A stretch of DNA of 64,000 bases, taken from positions 1-64,000 of the forward strand of contig JAFQQN010000023.1 of the NCBI GenBank assembly GCA_017410605.1, in the 5' to 3' direction. This stretch comes from Clostridia bacterium (GTDB lineage: Bacteria; Bacillota; Clostridia; Oscillospirales; Acutalibacteraceae). A model generated the notes under the pieces. That model was not told the origin of the DNA. It did no database searches and saw nothing but the letters and a program-made list of their open reading frames with translations. Every line of letters starts with the position of its first letter. Position 1 is the stretch's first letter. Below, one piece after another: positions 1 to 6,864 of the stretch. The translations under genes were made by a program, and so were the position numbers.

Positions 1-129
1 GCTTAAAAGCTTTTCGATATACTACTTGTACTACACAAGGATACCTCAAAGAAATCACACTCCACCTACGGACTAAATTTTTGCTTTATTCTTTGTAAAA
101 TATCCTTCTTAATTTTAAAGTACGACCTC

Positions 130-157
130 ATTATAACACATAAATTTTGTTTGTCAA
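130..157 (-). promoter_or_regulatory. Sigma-A-type promoter reading out of the window
   Basis: On the minus strand, TTGACA (152-157) and TATAAT (130-135) are both perfect consensus hexamers with a 16-bp spacer. At least 120 bases of leader follow before the window edge with no clear start codon behind a good ribosome binding site, so the controlled gene lies to the left. Confidence 0.7.
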
Positions 158-213
158 CACCACCAAAATCAGTGCATTTCAGGTCAATATAGGTCTTTTT
201 GAGTGCTTTCTTT

Positions 214-249
214 ATTCTTTTATGTTCTTTTTAGTTCTTTGTAGTTCTA
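214..249. repeat. Four GTTCTTT-like repeats at exactly 10-bp spacing
   Basis: ATTCTTT at 214, GTTCTTT at 224 and 234, and GTTCTA at 244 recur with an exact 10-bp period, so all copies face the same side of the helix. Phased short repeats of this kind are often protein-binding iterons, for example recombinase arm sites or regulator sites. Which applies here is not known. Confidence 0.45.
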
Positions 250-388
250 AAACTTTTTTATGAACAATTTGTAAATAAATTCTTTTTATTATTTATCAAA
301 CATTTAAGCCACAAACCAAAGAATGAAATTAATACATCATACGGTTTTTTCTTTTACATTTGACTTTTCTGATTTTTACAACAAAATT

Positions 389-420
389 AGAGGTATAGCA
401 AATGACTAAGCTACACCTCT
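389..420 (-). terminator. Terminator of the island operon
   Basis: Arms AGAGGTATAGC (389-399) and GCTACACCTCT (410-420) form an 11-bp stem with one mismatch. On the minus strand it is followed by a T-rich tract (TAATTTTGTTG). It lies 30 bases past the stop codon of the last gene of the operon. Confidence 0.6.
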
Positions 421-449
421 ATAAATTCAAATTATGTTTAACTTACAGT

Positions 450-1328
450 TTACGATATTAACATACCGTTTTTCCAAACGCCTTCCTGAACCTTATTTTT
501 TACAATGGTTTTTCCTTGACCATTCCAGGGAAGTCCTTGCTTATATTCTCCATGCCATTCGCCGCCATCCTCCCATTGAATATCGACAACACCATTGGCT
601 TGGTTTCCTTTGAATTCGCCTTCTAATGTCATGAGCATATCGTCAGTAATCAGTTTTCCTATGCCCGATTTACTGTCGTTTTTATAATCTCCCACATAAA
701 AGCCGTGACCAATATTATTATCGAAATAGCCACCAACGCCAAACCCATGTGCCATATCTGCCTTTACCTGGCCAACATAATATACATTTTCAAAGGTTTC
801 TACTTTTTCCAAATATTTTAATTTATCCTCACCATCACAGATAAGTTTAAAAACCTCACTTCTGCATTTATTAAGAGCGATTTCGGATTTATTCTTTATA
901 AATGCAAAGATGGTTCCGATCAATAGCAATGCACCTCCGGCAATAGCCACATACAAGCCGCTATACATAATGGGGTCGCTATACAAACCAAATATTCCTG
1001 CGCCACACATTACAAGAAAACAACCTAAAACCATTGCACCAACGCCACCTGCTATGCCGTAAATTTGTATTTTTACATTGATATTATGTTTTTTCTTGGC
1101 GGTACGTGTGCGTTTTTTTATATCATCTGCTGAAGCATTGATTTTTTGGCTTGTTTTACCTGATTGCTTTTTATTATAATCATTAATTTTTTGCGCCAAC
1201 TCCGGAATGTCGTTAACGGTTACATGTTTTAATAATTCTTGATAACAAGTATTTGCTTCGTTGTAATTGTCATCGTTTAATGCTTGTTCTAAATGCTTTT
1301 TCAAATATTCAATTTTTTTATCTTCCAT
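450..1328 (-). CDS. Membrane protein with C-terminal MORN-like repeats
   Basis: This is a 292-residue protein of unknown function. An N-terminal charged, probably helical part (about 1-85) precedes two hydrophobic segments (about 88-112 and 120-143). The C-terminal third (about 175-292) is made of repeats such as HGFYVGDYKND, LEGEFKGNQANG and WHGEYKQG, the pattern of MORN repeats, which usually bind membranes or partner proteins. It is the last gene of a leftward operon, 10 bases after the L7/L12-domain gene, with GAGGG upstream of its ATG and a terminator just past the stop. The MORN assignment rests on the G-x-Y/F/W-x-G-x-x-x-x-G spacing. By context it is probably a membrane scaffold for the operon's other proteins. 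Confidence 0.65.
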   Translation of the reverse strand: MEDKKIEYLKKHLEQALNDDNYNEANTCYQELLKHVTVNDIPELAQKINDYNKKQSGKTSQKINASADDIKKRTRTAKKKHNINVKIQIYGIAGGVGAMVLGCFLVMCGAGIFGLYSDPIMYSGLYVAIAGGALLLIGTIFAFIKNKSEIALNKCRSEVFKLICDGEDKLKYLEKVETFENVYYVGQVKADMAHGFGVGGYFDNNIGHGFYVGDYKNDSKSGIGKLITDDMLMTLEGEFKGNQANGVVDIQWEDGGEWHGEYKQGLPWNGQGKTIVKNKVQEGVWKNGMLIS

Positions 1329-1338
1329 CTCAAAACCC

Positions 1339-3327
1339 TCACATTACTTTTTCAATTTCTATGGTTGCACCTGCTATTTTAAGCTTAGCTGCTAAATCTT
1401 CCGTGACATCGAAGGAAACATCTTTAGCAACTATTGAGCGTGGTGTATCCGCTATTTCTTTAGCTGTAGCGAGCCCTACTCCACATGTTTCGCGGACAAT
1501 CTTACATACTTCGATTTTATCGGAGCCTGAATTTATTAATCGAACGGTATATTGACATCCGTCCACGAGATCATTTCCGTTAGAATCTTTTAGTGTCTCA
1601 GTATGGCTGGGTATAGTTCTATTTTCATTTGTGCTTGCACTTGTATTTCCAGATATAGATGTAACTATTGTCCTACCCTTAATAGTCGTTAAATCTGCAC
1701 TGTAGGTTGAAGCGTTTTTAGCAGCAGTCGTAGCCTTCTCAATAGATTCTACACCAGAAAGAGCCTTGAAAAAAGCTTCGGTACATTTTGCAAGTTCAAG
1801 GTTGTATTTACCTCTAGCCTGATCCAGAACATCCGAATTCTCAATGACTTCTTTCTTTAACGCGGCATCTTTTCTTGATTTCCATATGATATTCCAGATT
1901 ATTGCGGGGATACCGCCAATAAGGCCAAACACAGCCCAAAAGGTTGCTTCTTCACCATTTCCTTTTACCACACCTACCCAGAACGCTGCAATTAATCCAA
2001 CGATTAAAAAACCATATAGTGTTATTAAAAATGGTGGGAAAGGTTTTCTCTTTGCTGCAGTAATTGCCTTTTCGGCAGTATTTTCAACGCTTTTAACTTC
2101 CGTAGTACAAGGATAAGAAAGAATTATGTTGTTGGATTTTATTAATATCATTGCCGAAACAAAGAACTTTCCACGATAAGCATATTCTATTACTTGTATT
2201 GGAATATAGATGGTTTGTATATCGCTATATTTTTCACCCCAGCGATAATTTACATCTTCGTTAAAATCTCCGGGAATAATTTTATTTACCTCTTCGCCGG
2301 CTTTGGTACGTACTTCAGATGCAAATAAATCAGTTATACGTCGCTCCCAATTTGCATCGGTATTTCCGTTAAATATTTCTATGCTTCCAATCTCCTTCTG
2401 TTCCGAAGTGCGAACTTCTACTAAGGAGTTTTTAATTGCACCATAATTACCCATAATCTGCTTTTCAAGCTGTCTTAAAACCACATCGTTAAAATGTGTT
2501 CTTTGCAGTTCAGCTCCAAGAATTTCATCGTAATATGCGTCCCCGGTTATCGCCATATCATATTTTTCAGGTGCAATGGAAGTAAGTAAATCACTCATCT
2601 TTTGACTAACAGAAAACACTCCAAAATGGTTTACAAGGAATGAACCGTTTACTTTTTGACGATCAATTTCCTCGCGATATTTTGTCACAGCAACCTGAAC
2701 TTTTTTATAGGATCCATCTTGATTCTTATTGTGATAATCTGTTTTTGTTTCATAATCTGTATAGGGCACTTGCTTTCTATAGCAAGCAATACCATCATAA
2801 GTTCCGGAATATTGTTTGCTTACAGCAGAAAAAGGATAGTATCCCTGCTTTATAGACATGATTTCAATTTCTTTATAAATATCAGGAGTAACCTCAGGTG
2901 CATTTTTTAATGCTTTCAAAAAATAAGATACGCCTTCATCAGGTTCCACATTATGCTTTAAAACTTTGACTGCAGATTGACGACCTTTAGCATCTGCTAG
3001 CTCTTTTTCGCGCTTTTGTCCTAACTTATCATTAATTGCATCAATAGCTTCATGTGCTACCTCATTATCGGGTTCCAAATCTAAAACCTTGTTATAGTAT
3101 TCTAAAGCTTTAGTATAATCCTCTTCATTTGAAAATTGTTCAGCTCTCGTGAGTGCATTTTCTATTTCTTCGGAGCGATCTATTTTTACTTCACCCGTAA
3201 GCTCAACTAATAATTTTTGCACTTCACTTTTATCGTATTGCACACCGCAACTTTGACATTCGAAAATTGAATCGTCAACCTTTTTTATATCGGTGCTACC
3301 GCAAACCTCACATTGCATCTTTTTCAT
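1339..3327 (-). CDS. Zinc ribbon-TPR-membrane protein with a ribosomal L7/L12-type C-terminal domain
   Basis: This 662-residue mosaic starts with a zinc ribbon (Cys 6, 9, 24 and 27), followed by a TPR-like helical repeat (about 58-105), a large unrecognised region (about 110-425), two membrane segments (about 430-454 and 461-482), a helical linker and a C-terminal domain (about 589-662). The last domain follows the L7/L12 C-terminal pattern: KIEVCKIVRE matches KIxVIKxVRE, GLATAKEIAD matches GLKEAKxLVD, and AGATIEI matches the final AGAxVEL. In the ribosome that domain recruits translation GTPases. Here it sits on a membrane protein, probably facing the cytoplasm. The zinc ribbon is nearly identical to that of the next gene upstream, so one probably arose from the other by duplication. 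Ribosome binding site GGGGGAAG. Domain assignments are by eye; the overall function is unknown. Confidence 0.75.
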   Translation of the reverse strand: MKKMQCEVCGSTDIKKVDDSIFECQSCGVQYDKSEVQKLLVELTGEVKIDRSEEIENALTRAEQFSNEEDYTKALEYYNKVLDLEPDNEVAHEAIDAINDKLGQKREKELADAKGRQSAVKVLKHNVEPDEGVSYFLKALKNAPEVTPDIYKEIEIMSIKQGYYPFSAVSKQYSGTYDGIACYRKQVPYTDYETKTDYHNKNQDGSYKKVQVAVTKYREEIDRQKVNGSFLVNHFGVFSVSQKMSDLLTSIAPEKYDMAITGDAYYDEILGAELQRTHFNDVVLRQLEKQIMGNYGAIKNSLVEVRTSEQKEIGSIEIFNGNTDANWERRITDLFASEVRTKAGEEVNKIIPGDFNEDVNYRWGEKYSDIQTIYIPIQVIEYAYRGKFFVSAMILIKSNNIILSYPCTTEVKSVENTAEKAITAAKRKPFPPFLITLYGFLIVGLIAAFWVGVVKGNGEEATFWAVFGLIGGIPAIIWNIIWKSRKDAALKKEVIENSDVLDQARGKYNLELAKCTEAFFKALSGVESIEKATTAAKNASTYSADLTTIKGRTIVTSISGNTSASTNENRTIPSHTETLKDSNGNDLVDGCQYTVRLINSGSDKIEVCKIVRETCGVGLATAKEIADTPRSIVAKDVSFDVTEDLAAKLKIAGATIEIEKVM

Positions 3328-3346
3328 GTTACTTCCCCCGTTAGTG

Positions 3347-3823
3347 TTATTTTGTAATTATAGTTCCGGCAGATATTTTGCCCCTATATGAATGAATCAA
3401 TAAACCAACTGTCATCCCTGATTCGGCTTCAACTAACTGTTTTCTGAACATTTCAATACCGGAAACCTTATATACTTCTCCATTGATCTTAACGTTTTCA
3501 CCGACCTCGATTCTGCCGCTATCGATTTCACCAACTGCAATCGCACCTCTTCCGTTAATAAAAAAGGAATCTTTAACAGTCATAGAGAAATTTTCCTCCA
3601 TCTCAATAAATACGTCCGGCGTGGATGAAAAATTGTTCCCGCTGTTGTTTGACCTATCCTCGCAGATTTCCTCATTCTTACTAGCAACATCAGAAACTTC
3701 AACTAAAAGTTTCATGACTTCATTTTTGTCATATTGTACACCGCATTCCTGACACTCAAAGGTAGTGTCGCTCACTTTTTTAATACTTGTGCTGCCGCAC
3801 ACTTCACATTTCATCTTTTTCAT
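3347..3823 (-). CDS. Zinc ribbon fused to an isolated EF-Tu domain II
   Basis: This 158-residue protein has a zinc ribbon (Cys 6, 9, 24 and 27) almost identical to that of the neighbouring 662-residue protein, then a short acidic and polar linker, then residues about 72-158 that read as the second beta-barrel of EF-Tu-type GTPases. INGRGAIAVGEIDSG matches the xGRGTVxTGRVExG strand, VSGIEMFRK matches ITGVEMFRK, and a VGLLI segment follows as in EF-Tu. There is no G domain: no P-loop and no NKxD motif. The barrel therefore cannot be a GTPase and is more likely a binding module, for example a decoy or partner contact. It has an AAGGAGTT ribosome binding site and stands 21 bases after the membrane-protein gene. 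Domain recognition is strong; the role is unknown. Confidence 0.8.
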   Translation of the reverse strand: MKKMKCEVCGSTSIKKVSDTTFECQECGVQYDKNEVMKLLVEVSDVASKNEEICEDRSNNSGNNFSSTPDVFIEMEENFSMTVKDSFFINGRGAIAVGEIDSGRIEVGENVKINGEVYKVSGIEMFRKQLVEAESGMTVGLLIHSYRGKISAGTIITK

Positions 3824-3844
3824 AATTTTAAAACTCCTTTGTTT

Positions 3845-4546
3845 TTACTTTAATGCTTTACACTTATTGTTGCGTTCAGCAATAAGTGTAGTTAGTTCCT
3901 TAACTGAAGATTCGGTCGCATCCAAATCATCGGCAATAACCGCATCTGTTAATGCATCAAACTCCTCTTTAATACGCTGTTCAACATCTGCAAGTGCCAC
4001 ATTTGACATCGGATCACTATATCGTAATGCTTCATAGATTTTTTTGCACTGTTCTTTCAGCATCGGTGCATTGGCTCTGCTTATCAAATTTTGAGCGTCT
4101 ACGGTTATTGCTTTAATAAAAGCGGTTTCTGCCGCTATTTTATTATCAATTTTTGAAACAATCTCTGCAACTGCGGTTGCTTTAATAACAGAAATAGCCG
4201 TAAACCCTAATACCAGCAGACAAACGATAATACCTATCCAGTTCGGGAAATGTGGTATTGCCATTGTCAGTCCGCCGACAACAAGCATTGCAACAAGCCC
4301 GATATAACTTATGGATATAAGTGGTATATTATAAAATAACTTTTTAAGGTTTTCTGCTTTAAATGCAATATAAGCGCAAATTAACTGACCTATAAAAGCA
4401 AGGGTGATAAATATGTATCCAACCCAAAACGCACCATCAAATTTGCTGATGCCGGCTATCTCATTAGGAATTACAAATGCGATAACATTAAACAACAAAA
4501 GACATATCACCCATATAATCACATAAAACTTAAATGTTTTCTTCAT
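3845..4546 (-). CDS. Four-helix membrane protein with a cytoplasmic helical tail
   Basis: This is a 233-residue protein. About four transmembrane helices occupy residues 7-28, 40-63, 74-95 and 102-123. Residues 130-233 form a highly charged, probably coiled-coil tail rich in Ala, Glu, Asp and Lys. I recognise no named family. It starts 3 bases after the SPFH gene's stop, with GAGAGGT 7 bases before its ATG, so translation is probably coupled. SPFH proteins commonly pair with a membrane partner, and this is the natural candidate in the operon. No catalytic motif is visible. Confidence 0.65.
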   Translation of the reverse strand: MKKTFKFYVIIWVICLLLFNVIAFVIPNEIAGISKFDGAFWVGYIFITLAFIGQLICAYIAFKAENLKKLFYNIPLISISYIGLVAMLVVGGLTMAIPHFPNWIGIIVCLLVLGFTAISVIKATAVAEIVSKIDNKIAAETAFIKAITVDAQNLISRANAPMLKEQCKKIYEALRYSDPMSNVALADVEQRIKEEFDALTDAVIADDLDATESSVKELTTLIAERNNKCKALK

Positions 4547-4549
4547 GAT

Positions 4550-5737
4550 CTATACCTCTCGCTTGGTGCCGCACTTGGGGCAAAACTTGCCGGGGCGTTC
4601 AAATTTGTATCCGCACTTACTACAGATGTCGTTTGCTTTTGCAATAGGTGTTCCACACTCTTCGCAGAACATAGATCCTGCGTTAAGTTTTTCACCGCAA
4701 TTTTCACAAAATGTAGTCGCAGAAGTATTGTTTGAATGGGTAACGGGATTCATAACCGAGCCCATTGCATCCTGCATGACACCGCCAACCATTCCGCCAA
4801 CAGCACCACCAACACCAGCCATTGTTCCAAAGCCAACACCCATATTGGTAAACTCTCCGACCGCTTCATTTTCTGCAACCTTTTCTGCAACATCAAAGCC
4901 ACGTTCTTGCTGATAAGTATAACCTTCTTGTGCACGTTTTGTTGCTTGTGCTTTAGAATCAATAATAGTCTTTTGGGCTTCAGTTTCTGCATTAATAATT
5001 TCAGTCTGCTGACGAAGTTTTGCTTCGGCGATATCCGCATACTTGCGGAAGTGAAGCTCTTTAAATTTCTCATATTGAGTGTCACCGTCAGGTTTTACAA
5101 TAGTGGTAACAAAGAATTGCTCAAGAGAAATGCCGTATCCTGAAAAGTCACCCAGTAGCAATTTCTTTATAGAAGCAGAAAATTCCGTTAAATGCTCATC
5201 AATTTCAAAAATATTGATAGCACTCGACTTCATAACCTGTGCGATATATGTCTTGACTCTTGTCATTAGGAAAGAACGGAAGTAAGCAACTAATTTCTGT
5301 TGCTCTAAATAAGCTTCTGTTCCCACTAACTTCACAAGCAGTTTTCTGCTATCCTCAGCTCGCAGGCTCATTTCGCCTGACGCGCCAACAGAAAGGGGAA
5401 AACCGTAAGTAGGCTCTATGTATTGAACCTTTGAATCCGTACCCCACTTAATAGACATCTGCTCAGTTTTATTTATAAAATAAACCTCGCAATGGAAAGG
5501 AGACACGTCACCTGTAGCACGATTTAGGGCTTTACCAATAAGAGGTATATTCTGTGATTCAAGAGTATACCGACCCGGACCAAACAAATCAAGTGCTTGG
5601 CCATTCATAAAGAATATAGCTTCTTGGCTTTCGTGAACTATAAGCTGAGTAAGGCTATTAAAATCCTCGCAAGGATGCTTCCATATAAAGGTGCTATTGT
5701 CGCCCTCGTACTTAATAACATCAGTTATTTGTGCCAT
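4550..5737 (-). CDS. SPFH (band 7, YdjI-like) protein with two C-terminal zinc ribbons
   Basis: I place the start at 5737, not at the longer in-frame start at 5848: GAGGAGG stands 8 bases before this ATG and the protein then begins MAQITDVIKYEG, a normal start for the family. The product is 395 residues: a YdjI-type SPFH domain (about 1-220), an Ala/Glu/Gln-rich coiled coil (about 225-290), a Gly/Met-rich segment, and two treble-clef or ribbon-like CxxC pairs at the end (FCENCG...FCEECG and ICSKCG...FCPKCG). YdjI-like proteins form membrane-associated assemblies; B. subtilis YdjI acts with YdjG (zinc ribbon) and YdjH in recruiting PspA. The coding region overlaps the end of the ribbon-helix-helix gene by 17 bases. 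The family is clear; the job in this operon is inferred. Confidence 0.85.
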   Translation of the reverse strand: MAQITDVIKYEGDNSTFIWKHPCEDFNSLTQLIVHESQEAIFFMNGQALDLFGPGRYTLESQNIPLIGKALNRATGDVSPFHCEVYFINKTEQMSIKWGTDSKVQYIEPTYGFPLSVGASGEMSLRAEDSRKLLVKLVGTEAYLEQQKLVAYFRSFLMTRVKTYIAQVMKSSAINIFEIDEHLTEFSASIKKLLLGDFSGYGISLEQFFVTTIVKPDGDTQYEKFKELHFRKYADIAEAKLRQQTEIINAETEAQKTIIDSKAQATKRAQEGYTYQQERGFDVAEKVAENEAVGEFTNMGVGFGTMAGVGGAVGGMVGGVMQDAMGSVMNPVTHSNNTSATTFCENCGEKLNAGSMFCEECGTPIAKANDICSKCGYKFERPGKFCPKCGTKREV

Positions 5738-5930
5738 TAGATTTGCCCTCCTCAATTTCAAGGTTATCAACAGCAAACTCCAGACACAACTGAATAATCT
5801 CGTTCCTTGTGCGCCCGGTTTTATCTGCGATCTTATCAAGTTCTTCAACTAATTCATTTGTTAGTCGTGATGATACTACCATAGTCTCGCCCCTGTACTT
5901 TTTCGAAGTAATAATTAATTTTTTATCCAT
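5721..5930 (-). CDS. Ribbon-helix-helix regulator
   Basis: This is a 69-residue protein. Residues about 18-60 (MVVSSRLTNELVEELDKIAD, then TGRTRNEIIQLCLEFAVDNL) have the short beta strand and two helices of CopG/Arc-type DNA-binding proteins. AAGGTG lies 6 bases before the ATG. It is the first gene of the leftward operon and faces an upstream region with several TACA-TGTA palindromes, so autorepression is the natural guess. It could alternatively be the antitoxin of a toxin-antitoxin pair, but none of its neighbours looks like a toxin. Confidence 0.75.
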   Translation of the reverse strand: MDKKLIITSKKYRGETMVVSSRLTNELVEELDKIADKTGRTRNEIIQLCLEFAVDNLEIEEGKSNGTNN

Positions 5931-5946
5931 TTACTTCACCTTTCTG

Positions 5947-6062
5947 TACACTATTGTACTACAATTGTATTTTAATGTCAACACCTTTGTATTTTAGTGT
6001 CGAAAAATTGTTTATTGCAACGAATTAATTATAAACTACAATTGTAAAAATTACAAGTGTAA
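5947..6062. promoter_or_regulatory. Operator array of TACA(N)TGTA palindromes
   Basis: Two identical 10-bp palindromes TACAATTGTA (5960-5969 and 6037-6046) are accompanied by TACACTATTGTA (5947-5958) and TTACAAGTGTAA (6051-6062), which keep the same arms with other spacers. They occupy the divergent promoter region between the ribbon-helix-helix gene and the gene at 6081. Arrays of short palindromes next to a ribbon-helix-helix gene are typical autoregulatory operators; binding is inferred. Confidence 0.6.
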
Positions 6063-6080
6063 TCTACTAAATAGTCTATA

Positions 6081-6479
6081 ATGTTAATTTTCAAATATTA
6101 CAAAAATAAGCCAATACGTGACAATCAACAGATTAAAACATTAGATGGTGGTTGGAATATCGATGATGAAGAAAAGTTAAAAAGTGCCATTGGAAGTTTG
6201 CTTATGTTTCAGTTTGAAGCAACATACTCTTTTGAATTGTTTGGAGTAGAAAAAGTTTTGCCTTGCTTTATATGTGTTTTTGATGCAAAACTAAACGATT
6301 ACACAAAAATGGATAAAAAATATACTCTTTCGTTAGGTGACAAGAGCGATGATGAGCCTATGTACACATCAACACGTTGCTTTGCAAACGAGGATCAATT
6401 AGCAGCATTCAAAAAGAAGGATCATAATAAAATAGCTAAATCATTTCAAAAGGCAAAAAAAGCATCTGATTATTTGTAA
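6081..6479 (+). CDS. Hypothetical protein, divergent from the island operon
   Basis: This is a 132-residue protein of unknown family, with no membrane segment or recognised motif; the middle is hydrophobic and aromatic and the C terminus is Lys-rich. The start is uncertain: the ATG at 6081 overlaps a perfect TATAAT (6077-6082) and has no ribosome binding site, so translation may be leaderless or begin further downstream. It is read away from the ribbon-helix-helix gene and shares its operator region, which suggests joint control. A perfect 16-bp hairpin terminator follows. It may be a fragment of a longer gene cut by the element boundary. Confidence 0.5.
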   Translation: MLIFKYYKNKPIRDNQQIKTLDGGWNIDDEEKLKSAIGSLLMFQFEATYSFELFGVEKVLPCFICVFDAKLNDYTKMDKKYTLSLGDKSDDEPMYTSTRCFANEDQLAAFKKKDHNKIAKSFQKAKKASDYL

Positions 6480-6534
6480 GTCTTTTTATAATGATGTTGT
6501 CTTCCAAATGTCTACCAAAGTTCTATAAAACATC

Positions 6535-6578
6535 AAAAACAGTGATTTTACCGAATTGCTGATAAAATCACTGTTTTT
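6535..6578 (+). terminator. Terminator with a perfect 16-bp stem
   Basis: AAAAACAGTGATTTTA (6535-6550) and TAAAATCACTGTTTTT (6563-6578) are exact complements with a 12-base loop, and the right arm ends in five T. It lies 56 bases past the stop of the gene at 6081. Confidence 0.75.
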
Positions 6579-6658
6579 ACTGAAAAATCCTTTATTTATG
6601 CGGTTTTAAAGGAACTTTAATGATGTTGGAAACACTATGCTGAACTGTCCATTAAATG

Positions 6659-6714
6659 ATTCAGGTTCTAGTCGGGGCAACTCAGTGCAGGTTCGATTCC
6701 TGTTATCCGCACCA
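6659..6714 (+). pseudogene. Detached 3' half of tRNA-Leu(CAG), probable attachment-site remnant
   Basis: The sequence reads as the 3' half of a tRNA from the anticodon loop onward: loop TTCAGGT with CAG anticodon, 3' anticodon strand TCTAG, a long class-II variable arm, T stem-loop GCAGG-TTCGATT-CCTGT, acceptor strand TATCCGC, discriminator A and encoded CCA. The 5' half that should supply GCGGATA, a D arm and CTAGA is missing; the bases before it do not pair. A tRNA half that begins at the anticodon loop is what tyrosine integrases leave at the far end of an integrated element. The orientation puts the element to the left and the intact tRNA beyond the window. Its own terminator follows at once. 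Confidence 0.75.
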
Positions 6715-6715
6715 T

Positions 6716-6755
6716 CGTCCAAACCTAGTGATAATTCGGGTTTGGGCGATTTTTA
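6716..6755 (+). terminator. Terminator of the original tRNA-Leu gene
   Basis: CGTCCAAACC (6716-6725) pairs with GGTTTGGGCG (6739-6748), one G-T pair included, followed by ATTTTT. It begins two bases after the CCA end of the tRNA fragment, which supports the idea that everything to its right is the original chromosome. Confidence 0.75.
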
Positions 6756-6838
6756 TGCCTAAATTTGACTTTGAATTTTACCTAAAAATATCTCTTTTTT
6801 CGTGGTAGACATTGGTAGAAATCTTTAATTTATGTATG

Positions 6839-6864
6839 GGACGGCTACTTGCCGTCCTTCTTTT
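6839..6864 (+). terminator. Short GC-rich hairpin, possible terminator
   Basis: GGACGGC (6839-6845) and GCCGTCC (6851-6857) pair exactly around a 5-base loop and are followed by TTCTTTT on the plus strand. It may back up the tRNA terminator. Confidence 0.55.

Larger units (their letters stand above)
1..449. other. Left flank without a gene
   Basis: I see no supported coding region here. The stretch holds a leftward promoter (130-157) whose transcript would leave the window, a set of 10-bp-spaced repeats (214-249) and the terminator of the operon that starts at 5930. The tRNA-fragment argument at 6659 places all of it inside the putative integrated element. Confidence 0.6.

Noticed and set aside
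5738..5848. A longer N terminus for the SPFH protein
   Set aside because: The extra 37 residues overlap the ribbon-helix-helix gene and lack a ribosome binding site, while GAGGAGG precedes the ATG at 5737.
6505..6823. CTACCAA-type inverted words on both sides of the tRNA fragment as terminal repeats of an element
   Set aside because: Only about seven bases agree and the positions do not flank a plausible unit; chance is likely.
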